Assembly (NCBI RefSeq): GCF_042685645.1
Contig: NZ_JBHUNX010000001.1
Location: forward strand, 3,038,001-3,102,000
Reading direction: 5' to 3'
Origin: Salininema proteolyticum
Lineage (GTDB): Bacteria; Actinomycetota; Actinomycetes; Mycobacteriales; Micromonosporaceae
Length of the DNA stretch: 64,000 bases
The notes under the pieces were generated by a model. The model made no database searches. It saw nothing but the letters and a program-made list of their open reading frames with translations, and was not told the DNA's origin. A program made the position numbers and the translations under genes. Positions 25,726 to 34,075 of this stretch are shown here, one piece after another; within the stretch, counting starts at the first letter, position 1; every line of letters starts with the position of its first letter.

Positions 25726-26490
25726 ATGAACACCCAGCTCATCGCTGCCTGCCGCGACCGCGTCCTCAAGTCCCGCGAGAAGATCGTCCTCCTGATCCTC
25801 GCCACTTTCGCCGACGGGAACGGGCGCTCGGCCCGGCTGTTCGTCAACAATCTCGCCGAGCTATCCGGGCTTTCGCGGCGCACCGTCCAGCGGGCCCTTC
25901 GCGGCCTCGAAGACCGGGATCTCGTTCGGAGGCACCGCACTCCCGGAGGCCCCAGCAGTTTCACCGTTTCGATCGACGCTCCGGCACCGGAATACGACCC
26001 CGCGCGCGGCGAACCGAAGCCTGAATCCGCCACTCCCGCGCCCATTGCCGATACGGCGACTTCCGAAGAGGTGGCGAACACCGAACCCGAGCCGGACTCC
26101 GCCGAAGTCGAGGGAGCCCTGCTCACCGTCGGGAACCACTGGCGCATCTACAACGGCGGGCTCAAGTACATCCGCGACCACGTCGCCCGCCTCGTCGCCG
26201 GCGGCTGGGATGGCGAGTCGCTCTGCAACGCGGTCGGTCCGCGAACCGACGACATCGGCTCGCCGTTCGGAGTGCTCAAGCACCGCTTGCACAACCTCTT
26301 GTCCTGGCGGGCGCCGGTGAAGACCGGATCGCTGCCCCAGCGCCGTTACCGCTGTTGGACGTGCCAGACTCCGACCGACAACCAGAACCGATACTGCGAC
26401 GCCTGCATCGCCCACCAGTCGAAGCCGCGCACCGTCAAGAGCTGGCGGGATCTTCGGGCTGCCCAGGACGCCTGCGACGGCGAGGAATGA
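25726..26490 (+). CDS. winged-helix protein with C-terminal zinc ribbon
   Basis: 254 residues from an ATG 12 bases after AGGAGG. Residues about 10-80 form a winged helix (SREKIVLLILATFADGNG, LAELSGLSRRTVQRALRGLE, then a wing with RRHRTPGG). An acidic, Pro-rich linker (85-130) leads to a middle domain (VGNHWRIYNGGLKYIRDHVA) and a zinc ribbon with Cys210, Cys213, Cys224 and Cys227. The layout recalls replication- or regulation-type proteins of actinobacterial integrative elements, but no other element genes are found. Its leader is interrupted by the antisense group II intron. Confidence 0.7.
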   Translation: MNTQLIAACRDRVLKSREKIVLLILATFADGNGRSARLFVNNLAELSGLSRRTVQRALRGLEDRDLVRRHRTPGGPSSFTVSIDAPAPEYDPARGEPKPESATPAPIADTATSEEVANTEPEPDSAEVEGALLTVGNHWRIYNGGLKYIRDHVARLVAGGWDGESLCNAVGPRTDDIGSPFGVLKHRLHNLLSWRAPVKTGSLPQRRYRCWTCQTPTDNQNRYCDACIAHQSKPRTVKSWRDLRAAQDACDGEE

Positions 26491-26646
26491 CCGTTGGCAT
26501 GCCCACCCGGCCCCGCCGTCCTCTGGTCAAGCGCTCCGCCCACTCCCGGCTTCGCGCCGCCGTCTCGTCCAAGACCGTTGCCGGGCAATAGGGCTCTCTC
26601 CATAGGGCACGTGTAGGTCCTCCGCCAATGGTGAGATGATCCCCGC

Positions 26647-27087
26647 ATGGGCACAGACCACGGCAGCGCCTCCGAACCGATCCAGTACGTGCGTTTCCAG
26701 TCGGCGCACCGGAACCGAAACGGGCACTTCACGGGAGTGTTCGGACTGGTCAATACTCTCGCTCGGCAGGGCAGACTGACCGACGAGCAGGAATCGTTTC
26801 GACGCCTCACCAACAGCTGGTACGACAGGGCGTACGCCGATCCATCGGACGTGGACCCCGCTGTTTACGATCGCCGCGTGAATCCCGGGGCCGCCGCCTG
26901 GTTCAAGCCTTCGGCCACACACCTCATTGAGCGCGTGGTCGGCTACCTGGAGATCCTGGCCGCTCACGGTGTCGAGTGCCGAACAATTCGCTCCGCTGAC
27001 CCGGGACGAGTGGTCTACGAGGACGAAGTCCAGATCGTGGTCGTACCCCACGATACGAATGAAGCCGTTGGAAAGATCCGGGCCTGA
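26647..27087 (+). CDS. conserved hypothetical protein, 146 aa
   Basis: Not recognised by function. It begins YVRFQSAHRNRNGHFTGVFG and contains LTDEQESFRRLTNSWYDRAY, VDPAVYDRRVNPGAAAWFK and IERVVGYLEILAAHGVECR, followed by PGRVVYEDEVQIVVVPHD. Similar actinobacterial proteins keep the NPGAAAWFK and YEDE blocks. Soluble, no signal peptide, no obvious catalytic motif. Start ATG at 26647; no strong ribosome site, so it may be leaderless. It stands alone between the winged-helix gene and the ATPase gene. Confidence 0.7.
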   Translation: MGTDHGSASEPIQYVRFQSAHRNRNGHFTGVFGLVNTLARQGRLTDEQESFRRLTNSWYDRAYADPSDVDPAVYDRRVNPGAAAWFKPSATHLIERVVGYLEILAAHGVECRTIRSADPGRVVYEDEVQIVVVPHDTNEAVGKIRA

Positions 27088-27129
27088 CCGCTCGGCTCCA
27101 GCGACCCGTGCTCACCGTGCTCGAACGAG

Positions 27130-27171
27130 TTTACCTAGACGAGATTTACCTAGAACTTTTATAGGTATAAT
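27130..27171 (+). promoter_or_regulatory. AT-rich promoter with repeats before the ATPase gene
   Basis: TATAAT (27166-27171) is a perfect -10. Upstream are two direct copies of TTTACCTAGA (27130-27139 and 27145-27154) and an inverted pair ACCTA (27148-27152) / TAGGT (27162-27166). This looks like a strong promoter covered by an operator. The AT content is far from the surrounding DNA, suggesting transfer with the gene. Confidence 0.6.
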
Positions 27172-27209
27172 TTTTCTACATAAACCTTGGCCAGATTCAG
27201 GAGGTCGCC

Positions 27210-28655
27210 ATGTCCCGTGACTTCATCGGAAGGTCCCGAGAGCTGGAATACCTTCGGCGTCGGCTCGACCTCGTCCGCCGAAGGGGCGAAGGTCGGGCCT
27301 TGGCGATGAGGGGCCGACGCCAAGTCGGCAAGTCCCGACTCGTGCAGGAGCTGTGCAATCGTTCGGAGGTCCCGTACTTCTACTTCTCGTTCTCCAAAGG
27401 GATGCCGGTCCCCCAAGAGGTCGAGAACTTCACCGCCGAGCTTCGCCGTTCCCCTCTGGCCGCCGAGGCCGGCCCCCTCCCCGAGGTCAGGGCCGGAAGC
27501 TGGAGCGACGCGTTCTCGCTGCTGTCGCTGTCACTTCCCGACTCCCCGTCCATCGTCGTCCTCGACGAAGTCCCCTGGGCAGCGGAAGCGGACGTATCCT
27601 TCGAAGGTGTTCTCCAGACCGTGTGGGACCGCCAGTGGAGCCGCAAACCGATCCTCCTCCTGCTTCTGGGGAGCGACCTGCACATGATGGAGCGCCTGAC
27701 CTCCTACGACCGCCCCTTCTACGGTCGAGCAGTGTCGATGCAGCTCAGAGCGCTCAATCCCGCCGATTGCGCGGACCACCTGGCCTTGGGCGGAGCCGAT
27801 GCCCTGGACGCCTACCTCATCAGCGGGGGCATGCCCGGCATTCTCACCTCTTGGCAACGGGGGATGCGGCCCGACCGATACTTGCAGGAGGCCTGCGAAG
27901 AGGTGGGCACCGAACTCTTCACCATTCCCATGCAGGCGGTCCTGGCCGAGTTCCCCGGCCCGGGCAACACCCGTCGTGTCCTCGAGGCGATCGGCACGGG
28001 CAATCGGACGCAGGCGAAGATCTCCTCCGCGGCCGGAAACCTCGACAAGCCGCTCGATTCCGGAGTCCTCACCCCCATCCTCAGAACGCTGAGCGAGCAG
28101 AAGAGGGTCGTAGCCGCGGAATCGCCGCTCTCGACGAAGAAGGGACAACCCCGTCTGTACTCGATCGCCGACCCCAACCTGCGTCTGTACTTCGCCGTCT
28201 TGCGCGAGTCATACAGGTTGGCCGAACGGGGATTGACGAATGCGGCAATGGAGTTGACCCAACGGAGGTGGCCTTCTTGGCGGGGCCGGGCGATCGAGCC
28301 TGTGATCCGCGAGGCCTTGACCCTGGCAGCCGATCAAGGCCGCCTTCCTTGGGACGGTGTGCGGGCCGTCGGGGGATGGTGGAATCGGAGGTTCGACCCC
28401 GAGGTGGACCTGATCGGAGCCGATGACGCACCGATCGCCGGAGATGTCTCCTTCGCCGGCACCGTCAAATGGCTGGCGCGCCCCATGCAGGCTAAGGAAG
28501 TCGGCGAGCTGCGCCGGGCGACCGCTGTTGTTCCCGGCGCGGAGGGGTCCGACCTGGTCGGAGTATCGCTTACCGGATTCAGCGACGAGGCGCGCGAGTC
28601 CTTGACACTGGCGTGGGGTCCGGACGACGTGGTCGACGCGTTCCGCGTGCGTTAA
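27210..28655 (+). CDS. AAA ATPase with DUF234-like C-terminal domain
   Basis: 481 residues; ATG five bases after AGGAGG. N-terminal archaeal-type ATPase: FIGRSRELEYLRRRL, Walker A GRRQVGKS (35-42), Walker B SPSIVVLDEVPW near 115, LLLLLGSDLHMME (sensor region). It is followed by a winged-helix region (RRVLEAIGTGNRTQAKISSAAG) and a C-terminal restriction-fold-like segment, RRFDPEVDLIGAD ... GDVSFAGTVKW. Proteins of this type (ATP_bin_2/DUF234) are widespread and often travel with mobile DNA; their function is unclear. An AT-rich promoter with repeats precedes it. Confidence 0.8.
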   Translation: MSRDFIGRSRELEYLRRRLDLVRRRGEGRALAMRGRRQVGKSRLVQELCNRSEVPYFYFSFSKGMPVPQEVENFTAELRRSPLAAEAGPLPEVRAGSWSDAFSLLSLSLPDSPSIVVLDEVPWAAEADVSFEGVLQTVWDRQWSRKPILLLLLGSDLHMMERLTSYDRPFYGRAVSMQLRALNPADCADHLALGGADALDAYLISGGMPGILTSWQRGMRPDRYLQEACEEVGTELFTIPMQAVLAEFPGPGNTRRVLEAIGTGNRTQAKISSAAGNLDKPLDSGVLTPILRTLSEQKRVVAAESPLSTKKGQPRLYSIADPNLRLYFAVLRESYRLAERGLTNAAMELTQRRWPSWRGRAIEPVIREALTLAADQGRLPWDGVRAVGGWWNRRFDPEVDLIGADDAPIAGDVSFAGTVKWLARPMQAKEVGELRRATAVVPGAEGSDLVGVSLTGFSDEARESLTLAWGPDDVVDAFRVR

Positions 28656-28769
28656 CGGATAGTCGTCCGCCGATGGGGTGCTCTGAACCGGCTCGGGCCG
28701 AGTGCCGCCCAGAGCTCCTCCCGCTCTAGAATGGGAATCCCGCACCGACCCTGATAGAGCCCCCGCCCC

Positions 28770-29762
28770 ATGCCCCGATTCCCCTCCCTCTTCGAAACCC
28801 GTGCCCGGACTTTCGCCGTTCTCGCCGCCCTGAGCTTCGCCGCCGTCCCGGCCATGCAGTTGGCGGCCTACTTTACCGCCAAGGGCCGCTTCTCCGAGAT
28901 CTCGGCTGTCCTCCTCATCGCCCTCGGCGCCGTGTTCGCCCTCCTCAGCGCTCGCGAACTGGACCTCCGAGGACGGAGGTCGTCCCAGTCGAAGAAACTG
29001 GCGGCGCAGAGGGCACAGGCCATCGGGAGAACCGCCCGGATTCTGATCGCCCTCTCCAACTGCGCCTTCTTCGCCCTCATCGCCGGCACGTTCGGAGACG
29101 ACCCCGAATGGCGCGCCATCGCGGAGGGGAACCCGGCGGTCGAGCCCGTCTCCATCAGCTCGATCGGTCCGGTCGCAGAGAGGTCCTCGAAAGGGGGACC
29201 ACGCTACAACTTCGACTTCGAGGGCACGGTCCCCACTCCGGACGGACCGTATTGGATCGCGTCATCGGTGTCCCTGGAGATCGACCCGAGGTCGCGGACG
29301 GACTTCGAAGGACTGGTATGGGCGGTCTTCGACCGAGACGACATCGCATCCGGGTACGTTATCGCCAAGAGTCCCGGAGAGGCCGAGGCCGTGGTGGAAC
29401 GGCCTCTGCATTGGATTGTGGGCCTGGGGTCCTACGGCATCGTCCTGCTGGCCACCGCGGCTTTCAGCCGCTCTCGACAGGAGGTGCGAGAACTCTTCGA
29501 TGACACCTTCCGCCAAGGCAAGGCCTCAAGACGTCGCAAGGCGTCTCCGACGGCCCGCTGGAAGGTCGTGAACCTGCTGCTGGCTCTAAGCCTCACGGCG
29601 CTCTATGCCCTCTGCCTGAGCCGCGCCATGCCGCCGTTCATCCGAGAAGGTGAGGCCTGGGGCTCCTCCACCTCGGCGACCGCCTTCTACGGATTCGGCA
29701 TGTTCGTCCTGTCCCATTGGCTGGCCGTGCGAACGGCCGATCTGCGCAGGCGGATCGTCTGA
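28770..29762 (+). CDS. membrane protein of unknown function
   Basis: 330 residues, not recognised. Hydrophobic segments at about 14-34, 42-60, 90-107, 215-235, 265-285 and 295-315. Between helices 3 and 4 lies a soluble domain of about 100 residues (PRYNFDFEGTVPTPDGPYWIASS, DRDDIASGYVIAKSPGEAEAVVE) likely outside the cell. Two Arg/Lys clusters (RGRRSSQSKK, SRRRKASP) mark cytoplasmic loops. TAGAAT lies 37 bp upstream of the ATG. No link to the neighbouring ATPase can be shown beyond a 114-bp gap on the same strand. Confidence 0.65.
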   Translation: MPRFPSLFETRARTFAVLAALSFAAVPAMQLAAYFTAKGRFSEISAVLLIALGAVFALLSARELDLRGRRSSQSKKLAAQRAQAIGRTARILIALSNCAFFALIAGTFGDDPEWRAIAEGNPAVEPVSISSIGPVAERSSKGGPRYNFDFEGTVPTPDGPYWIASSVSLEIDPRSRTDFEGLVWAVFDRDDIASGYVIAKSPGEAEAVVERPLHWIVGLGSYGIVLLATAAFSRSRQEVRELFDDTFRQGKASRRRKASPTARWKVVNLLLALSLTALYALCLSRAMPPFIREGEAWGSSTSATAFYGFGMFVLSHWLAVRTADLRRRIV

Positions 29763-29880
29763 TCACTCCGCATGGGCGGAAAACTCGTCAAGGAGGTCCG
29801 GTTCCATGAAATCGGACTAAGTGGAGCGACTGAAACTCTCCCATCGATCGGGCTTCGGGATCGATCGCAGGCAGAGCGCG

Positions 29881-30360
29881 TCAACCGCCATCGGATCGAT
29901 AGAGCGTGACGCCGGTCCGCCGGGCTTCCAGCGCGGCGGTCAACCTCCTGCGTCCGTTACCCGACAGCAGATCCATGGCCCGGTCTTGCGGAAGGAACCG
30001 GTATTCGTCTAGCTCTTCGTCGTCCAACCGGACCTGACCGGGTTCCAGGACACCGCCGTCGAAGATGAACTCGATCAGGGGCAGAGGACGCGCCACCGAA
30101 GCCGACGTCCAGTCCACCAGCAGCGGGCGGCCGGGGCTCCGATCGACGCCGATCTCTTCACGGACTTCGCGTCTGCACGCCAGCTCCGGAGTCTCGTCCT
30201 CTTCGACCAGGCCGCCCACCATGAGCCAGTGGTCGCGGTAGTTCGGTTTCACGATGAGGACGCGGTCGGACGAGTCGGTGAACAACGCCCCCGCCGAGGC
30301 GATGTTCTTCGCGAGACCTGCGAACCACTGTTCCGGAGGCAGCCACTCTCTCTCCGACAA
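29881..30360 (-). CDS. Nudix hydrolase
   Basis: 159 residues, TTG start at 30360 with GGAAAGG upstream. The Nudix box fits G-x5-E-x7-RE-V-x-EE-x-G-V in the stretch GLVEEDETPELACR-REVREEIG. Preceding strand: VLIVKPNYRDHWLMVGG. The family removes nucleoside diphosphates linked to various groups; the substrate is not determined by sequence. The end of the protein (LEPGQVRLDDEELDEYRFLP) is the usual substrate-side loop. It is the last gene of the minus-strand run that includes the SGNH hydrolase and TetR genes, 100 bp apart from them. Confidence 0.85.
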   Translation of the reverse strand: MSEREWLPPEQWFAGLAKNIASAGALFTDSSDRVLIVKPNYRDHWLMVGGLVEEDETPELACRREVREEIGVDRSPGRPLLVDWTSASVARPLPLIEFIFDGGVLEPGQVRLDDEELDEYRFLPQDRAMDLLSGNGRRRLTAALEARRTGVTLYRSDGG

Positions 30361-30460
30361 CGCATCCGCCTTTCCCAGAAGCCTTCTACATATCGAAATT
30401 CTAGGCAGGCTCTACGTCGGCAGTCCGAGGGGGCCGGGGTTTACTCCTGCCCCGGACGTT

Positions 30461-31654
30461 CTACGCGGACGGCTCCTTCCTGAGCCCGGGTGCGAATCCG
30501 GCGCCGTCGCGAGCGAAGGCCAGTTCGGCGAATCGGCGGCCGATGAGGCGGTGGGTCTCGGCGTCGGGGTGGAGCCGGTCGGGCATCGGCGACTCCACGG
30601 CGTCGGCCTCGCCGTACAACTGCAGCCCGTCGAGATAGTGCAGGTTGGGATCGGCTCGCTGGTCGACGACGCGGGAGAGTTCCTCTCGGATCACGGCGAG
30701 CGTGAGCTTGCCCGAGCCGCTCTCTGCAGGGTCGCCGGTCGCGCGGAACCGCAGTTCTCCCTCGGCGAGCGCGTCGCGGTCGAAATCGCCCGGCCCGGGG
30801 GTGTCCTCATGGATCGGGCAGCACAGGGGCGAGACCACGAGCAGCGGCGTGTCGGGGTGTCCGTCGCGGATCGTGTCGAGAAAACCGTGTACGGCCGGCA
30901 CGAAGGCGCGTCGGCGCATCAGGTCGGCGTTGACGACGTTGATGCCGAGCTTCAGGCTGATGAGATCGGCCGGGGTGTCCCTGATGGCGCGGGCGGTGAA
31001 CGGGTCGAGCAGGGCGCTGCCGCCGAACCCGAGGTTGACCAGTTCCACACCCCCGAGGGAGGCCGCGATCGCGGGCCACGTGCCGGTCGGGTGTTCGGCG
31101 TTGGAGCCTTGGCTGATCGAGCTTCCGTGGTGGACCCACACCGGTCGGCTCGACCGGACCGGGTGCAGCGGCGCATCGGCGCTGAGGGAGGCGAGTTCCA
31201 CGGTCTCGTTGTGCGGCAGCCAGATCTCCACGTGCTTGTCTCCGGCCGGCAGCCGGTCGAAGCGGAGGGTTCCGACTCCGCCCGGCTCGGTGTCGGTTCC
31301 GCCGGTGGCCGGGTCGATGGTCGAGGCCGTGGCGGTGTCGAGGCTGTGCTGGGCGGCGAGCCGGCCGTCGATGACGAGGTCGAACACGCCGTCGGGGCGG
31401 GGCGGCAGTCCTTTGAATCCGAAGCGGTGCGCCGAGGCGCGTAGCTCGACGAAGGTGGCGTCGGTGCGGAAGACGAGCCTCACTCCGGAGGGCTGGGACT
31501 CGGCGAAGTCCAGCTGCGGGTCGGCGGCCTGGGCGCGGGCCCGGGCGGGGAGGCGGTGCGTGCGGACGCCGGTCGGGGTCTTCTCGACCTCGACGGCGCC
31601 GTGCAGCAGGTTGGCGATGGCGTGCGCGGTGTCGTACCGGTTCTCGGCGTTCAT
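30461..31654 (-). CDS. SGNH/GDSL hydrolase
   Basis: 397 residues, ATG behind AGGAGTGACC. The N-terminal half (about 1-165) looks like a beta-rich accessory domain (VRLVFRTDATFVELRAS, VEIWLPHNETVELAS). The catalytic half begins VWVHHGSSISQGSNAEHP (nucleophile Ser in HGSSIS, 176-181), then NLGFGGSALLDPF (block II Gly), KLGINVVNADLM (block III Asn) and PDRLHPDAETHRLIG (block V Asp/His). A carbohydrate or polyketide esterase is plausible (SsfX3-like layout), but the substrate is unknown. It lies 53 bp after the tetR-like gene on the same strand and is likely controlled by it. Confidence 0.85.
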   Translation of the reverse strand: MNAENRYDTAHAIANLLHGAVEVEKTPTGVRTHRLPARARAQAADPQLDFAESQPSGVRLVFRTDATFVELRASAHRFGFKGLPPRPDGVFDLVIDGRLAAQHSLDTATASTIDPATGGTDTEPGGVGTLRFDRLPAGDKHVEIWLPHNETVELASLSADAPLHPVRSSRPVWVHHGSSISQGSNAEHPTGTWPAIAASLGGVELVNLGFGGSALLDPFTARAIRDTPADLISLKLGINVVNADLMRRRAFVPAVHGFLDTIRDGHPDTPLLVVSPLCCPIHEDTPGPGDFDRDALAEGELRFRATGDPAESGSGKLTLAVIREELSRVVDQRADPNLHYLDGLQLYGEADAVESPMPDRLHPDAETHRLIGRRFAELAFARDGAGFAPGLRKEPSA

Positions 31655-31707
31655 TTGCGGTCACTCCTGTGGCGGGGATCGGGCGCTGTCGGCTATTCAG
31701 TGGCGCG

Positions 31708-32277
31708 TCAGGGCGCCGGCCAGTTGCGGAGCAGGGAGTCGAGCGCGTCCATGGCCCTCTCCCAGCTCTCTTCGCTGCCGGGTTCGCTGTGGTCGAAGGC
31801 GCCGCCGAGTTCCAGGGAGGCGTAGCCGTCGAAGACGCTCCCCAGGAGCCGCACCGCGTGGGTCGCTTCGGTCCCCTCGATGTCGTAGCCGCGCAGGATC
31901 GCGCGGACCATGCGGGTGTGCCTCGGCCCCGCACTGGCGAACGCGGCCTCGGAGTCGAGCCGGTGGTGGGTGGCGGCATAACGGCCCGGGTGGTCGCGCG
32001 CGTAGTCGCGGTAGACGCCGCCGAGGGCGGCGAGCGCCTCTTTGCCCGACCGCCCGGCGATCGCCTGGGAGGCCAGGTCGGCGAGCTCGTCGAGAGCGCG
32101 GAGGACGATCCGGGTCTTCAGGTCCTCGGCGTCGCTTATGTGGGAGTAGAGGCTCGCGGTCTTGACTCCGAAGTGCCGGGCCAGGACGGACAGCGTCACG
32201 TTGTCGAAGCCGAGGTCGTCGGCGAGTTCGAGGCCCGCCGCGGTGACGCGGTCGGGGGTGAGCCCTGCTCTGGCCAT
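31708..32277 (-). CDS. TetR/AcrR family regulator
   Basis: 189 residues, ATG behind AAGGAG. N-terminal DNA-binding domain: DRVTAAGLELADDLGFDNVTLSVLARHFGVKTASLYSHI. The C-terminal ligand domain contains HPGRYAATHH and the LLGSVFDGYASLELGGAF block typical of one TetR subgroup (WHG-type). Directly upstream lie two identical-geometry palindromes (32289-32305 and 32310-32326), so autoregulation is likely. The following SGNH hydrolase gene is probably in the same operon and its effector may be the hydrolase substrate or product. Confidence 0.9.
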   Translation of the reverse strand: MARAGLTPDRVTAAGLELADDLGFDNVTLSVLARHFGVKTASLYSHISDAEDLKTRIVLRALDELADLASQAIAGRSGKEALAALGGVYRDYARDHPGRYAATHHRLDSEAAFASAGPRHTRMVRAILRGYDIEGTEATHAVRLLGSVFDGYASLELGGAFDHSEPGSEESWERAMDALDSLLRNWPAP

Positions 32278-32288
32278 GTCGACTCCTT

Positions 32289-32326
32289 ACCTAAATGCCA
32301 TAGGTTTTAACCTACACCTTATAGGT
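32289..32326. promoter_or_regulatory. tandem TetR-type operators
   Basis: Two palindromes of the form ACCTA-N7-TAGGT at 32289-32305 and 32310-32326, with centres 21 bp apart (two helical turns). They lie 12 bp upstream of the tetR-like start. The same half-sites recur before the ATPase at 27148-27166 but with a nine-base spacer. Confidence 0.75.
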
Positions 32327-32339
32327 AGGGTATCGTCCA

Positions 32340-32624
32340 GCGATAACGCCGATGAGTGCGTGAGGTCACCGCGATTGAGAGCAGCGGGGCATGCCTGGTG
32401 GAGGAGTCCCTCGAACGGCGGCCCCGACACGGCCGCCGCCCGGAGCGGTCTCCACCGGTGCGGAGGCGGCGCCGGACGGCGGCGGAATGGCCGTGGCCGT
32501 TCCCGCCGGGAAGGCCGGCCGTAGAAAATTGGAGAAGGGCGAGGCGCCTGTCCGCCGGGAGGTCGGCGGTGCGCCTTCGGGCCCTGCGTGGGGATGGGGC
32601 GCCCGCACGGAGCATCGCCCGCGA
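32340..32624. other. intergenic region without clear gene
   Basis: About 285 bp upstream of the TetR operators. It has no ORF with a credible start, and no tRNA or hairpin of note. It is the downstream flank of the acidic repeat protein gene. Confidence 0.5.
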
Positions 32625-33344
32625 TCAGAGTCGCGCCTGCGGACCCTGCAGCGGGTTGACCAGGCCCTCGGGGGCGTCGTCGCCGTGGTCGAGGTCGACC
32701 TCGTCCATGTAGCGGGAGTCGGTGTCGTGTTTGATGGTCGCCTCGGGGTCCTTCGCGTCGCCATCGCGGTCGACCACGATGTCGTCCACATCGCCGTCCC
32801 CGTCGGTGTCGACGCGGAAGTACTCGGCCTGTCCGTCTCCGTCGGTGTCGTAGCCGAAGGTGTCGTTCCGACCGTCGCCGGTGGTGTCCTTCTCGACGAC
32901 GAACTCCTCTTCCTCGACGTCGATGGTCTCGCCGTCGATGGTGACCTGGTCGAAGCCGTCCTTAGAGTCGGAGTTGACCAGCTCGGTGTCGAAGTCGCCG
33001 TCTCCCGTGGTGTCGGCCAGGAGGGTCTCCATGTAGCCGTCGCCGTCGTTGTCGACGCGGACGTAGTCGATCTTCCCGTCGCCGGAGGTGTCGCGGGCAG
33101 ACACGTCCAGGACGCCGTCGCCGGTGGTGTCGGCCTGCATGCGGTCGAACTGACCGTCGCCGTTGGTGTCCGCCTCGAAGTGGTCCAGGACGCCGTCGCC
33201 GTCGGTGTCGTAGCCGGCCGTGTCGAAGTCGCCGTCGCCGTTGGTGTCGGCGTAGACGGCGGAGTCGGCCTCGACCACCTGGTCGGCGTCCTCGATGTTC
33301 TCGCTCAGGTCGACCTCGTCGTCGAACTGTCCATAGTCGCTCAT
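32625..33344 (-). CDS. acidic D-x-[DN]-x-D-G repeat protein (calcium-type), no signal peptide
   Basis: 239 residues from an ATG (33344) behind GAAGGAC. Ten full copies plus one partial copy of a 13-residue unit of the type DTNGDGQFDRMQA run through the protein, with a break around residues 110-150 (TIDGETIDVEEEEFVVEK). The D-x-[DN/ST]-x-D-G loops are like calcium-binding dockerin or thrombospondin type 3 repeats. Very acidic throughout, no signal peptide and no membrane segment, so it would act inside the cell unless exported by another route. Similar D-rich proteins exist in actinobacteria; their job is not established. Confidence 0.75.
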   Translation of the reverse strand: MSDYGQFDDEVDLSENIEDADQVVEADSAVYADTNGDGDFDTAGYDTDGDGVLDHFEADTNGDGQFDRMQADTTGDGVLDVSARDTSGDGKIDYVRVDNDGDGYMETLLADTTGDGDFDTELVNSDSKDGFDQVTIDGETIDVEEEEFVVEKDTTGDGRNDTFGYDTDGDGQAEYFRVDTDGDGDVDDIVVDRDGDAKDPEATIKHDTDSRYMDEVDLDHGDDAPEGLVNPLQGPQARL

Positions 33345-33457
33345 GCTGTGTCCTTCGTTCTCTTCGGTGTTCGGACACAACCTTATTGGCCTGGGGGTGA
33401 GCCCCACTTCCCGAATTCATGCCACCGTGCGTCCCTGGCCTCGGGGACCGGCGCGCG

Positions 33458-33486
33458 CCGAGGGGCCGGCTCCGCCGGCCCCTCGG
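33458..33486 (-). terminator. hairpin after secreted protein gene
   Basis: A 13-bp perfect stem (CCGAGGGGCCGGC with GCCGGCCCCTCGG) around a three-base loop, 14 bp after the stop of the gene at 33500-33937. No T-run, so the strength is uncertain. Confidence 0.6.
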
Positions 33487-33499
33487 TATGGGAGTGCGG

Positions 33500-33937
33500 T
33501 CAGCAGTCGCCCGTTACGATGACGTCCCTGGCGAGGACGTAGGGGGCGTTGTTGCCGTTGGACTCGGCCACGCGGTAGTGGGCGCTGCAGAGGGTCGCGT
33601 CCTGCAGCCCGGTGACGACCTCCAGAGAGGCGCTCCAGGTCGTGCCGTTGTCGACGGTGGCGTTGTCGGACGCTTCGAAGGTGTGGAGCTCACCGGTCTG
33701 GTTGTCCACGACCGCCAGGTCGATGTAACCGCTGACTCCCCTGCTGCCCAGCGGGGCGCCGTCGCAGGTGACGTCGAACGAGAGAGTGGCCCCGGCGGCG
33801 GAGTAGTCGTAGGACAGGCCTTCGCCGGCCGAACAGTAGGGTCCGGAGGCAGTGGCGGCGGAGGCGGGGGCCGCGGCGGAGAAGGCTCCGACGGCGGCGA
33901 CAGCGGCGGCGGTGGCCGCGAAAGAACGCAGTTTCAT
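33500..33937 (-). CDS. small secreted protein, 145 aa
   Basis: ATG with GCAGGAC upstream. A clear Sec signal peptide (MKLRSFAATAAAVAAVGAFS, then AAAPASA as cleavage site) leaves about 117 residues. The mature part has four Cys (in GPYCSAG, DVTCDGAP, ATLCSAH and at the C-terminus TGDC), fitting two disulfides, and beta-type segments such as SGYIDLAVVDNQTGELHTF. No family assigned. The upstream region (about 34000-34070) is distinctly AT-rich and probably holds its promoter. Confidence 0.75.
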   Translation of the reverse strand: MKLRSFAATAAAVAAVGAFSAAAPASAATASGPYCSAGEGLSYDYSAAGATLSFDVTCDGAPLGSRGVSGYIDLAVVDNQTGELHTFEASDNATVDNGTTWSASLEVVTGLQDATLCSAHYRVAESNGNNAPYVLARDVIVTGDC

Positions 33938-33999
33938 GGGGTCCTGCTTTCTGTGAGTGTTGAGGCGTAAGCCGGTGCGGCCGTTGGCCGCACTGTCCT

Positions 34000-34075
34000 C
34001 ATCATATAGTTCAGTAACTTAATAGTTCAATACCTTTAAAAATAAAAGTTCACTGAATTTGCTTGTCCCACAGCG
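34000..34075. other. AT-rich intergenic patch
   Basis: About 75 bp of AT-rich DNA (for example TAATAGTTCAATACC, TTTAAAAATAAAAG) between the secreted protein gene and the acetyltransferase gene, in sharp contrast to its surroundings. Several TTCA/TGAA half-sites occur. It likely contains the promoter of the secreted protein gene. Confidence 0.5.

Noticed and set aside
23429..30360. A complete integrative element or prophage around the group II intron
   Set aside because: No integrase, excisionase, transfer gene or repeated attachment site was found; only isolated accessory genes.
32700..33250. Regular 39-bp repeats that could be mistaken for a CRISPR array
   Set aside because: They encode the 13-residue Asp-rich units of a protein; there are no separate spacers and no cas genes.
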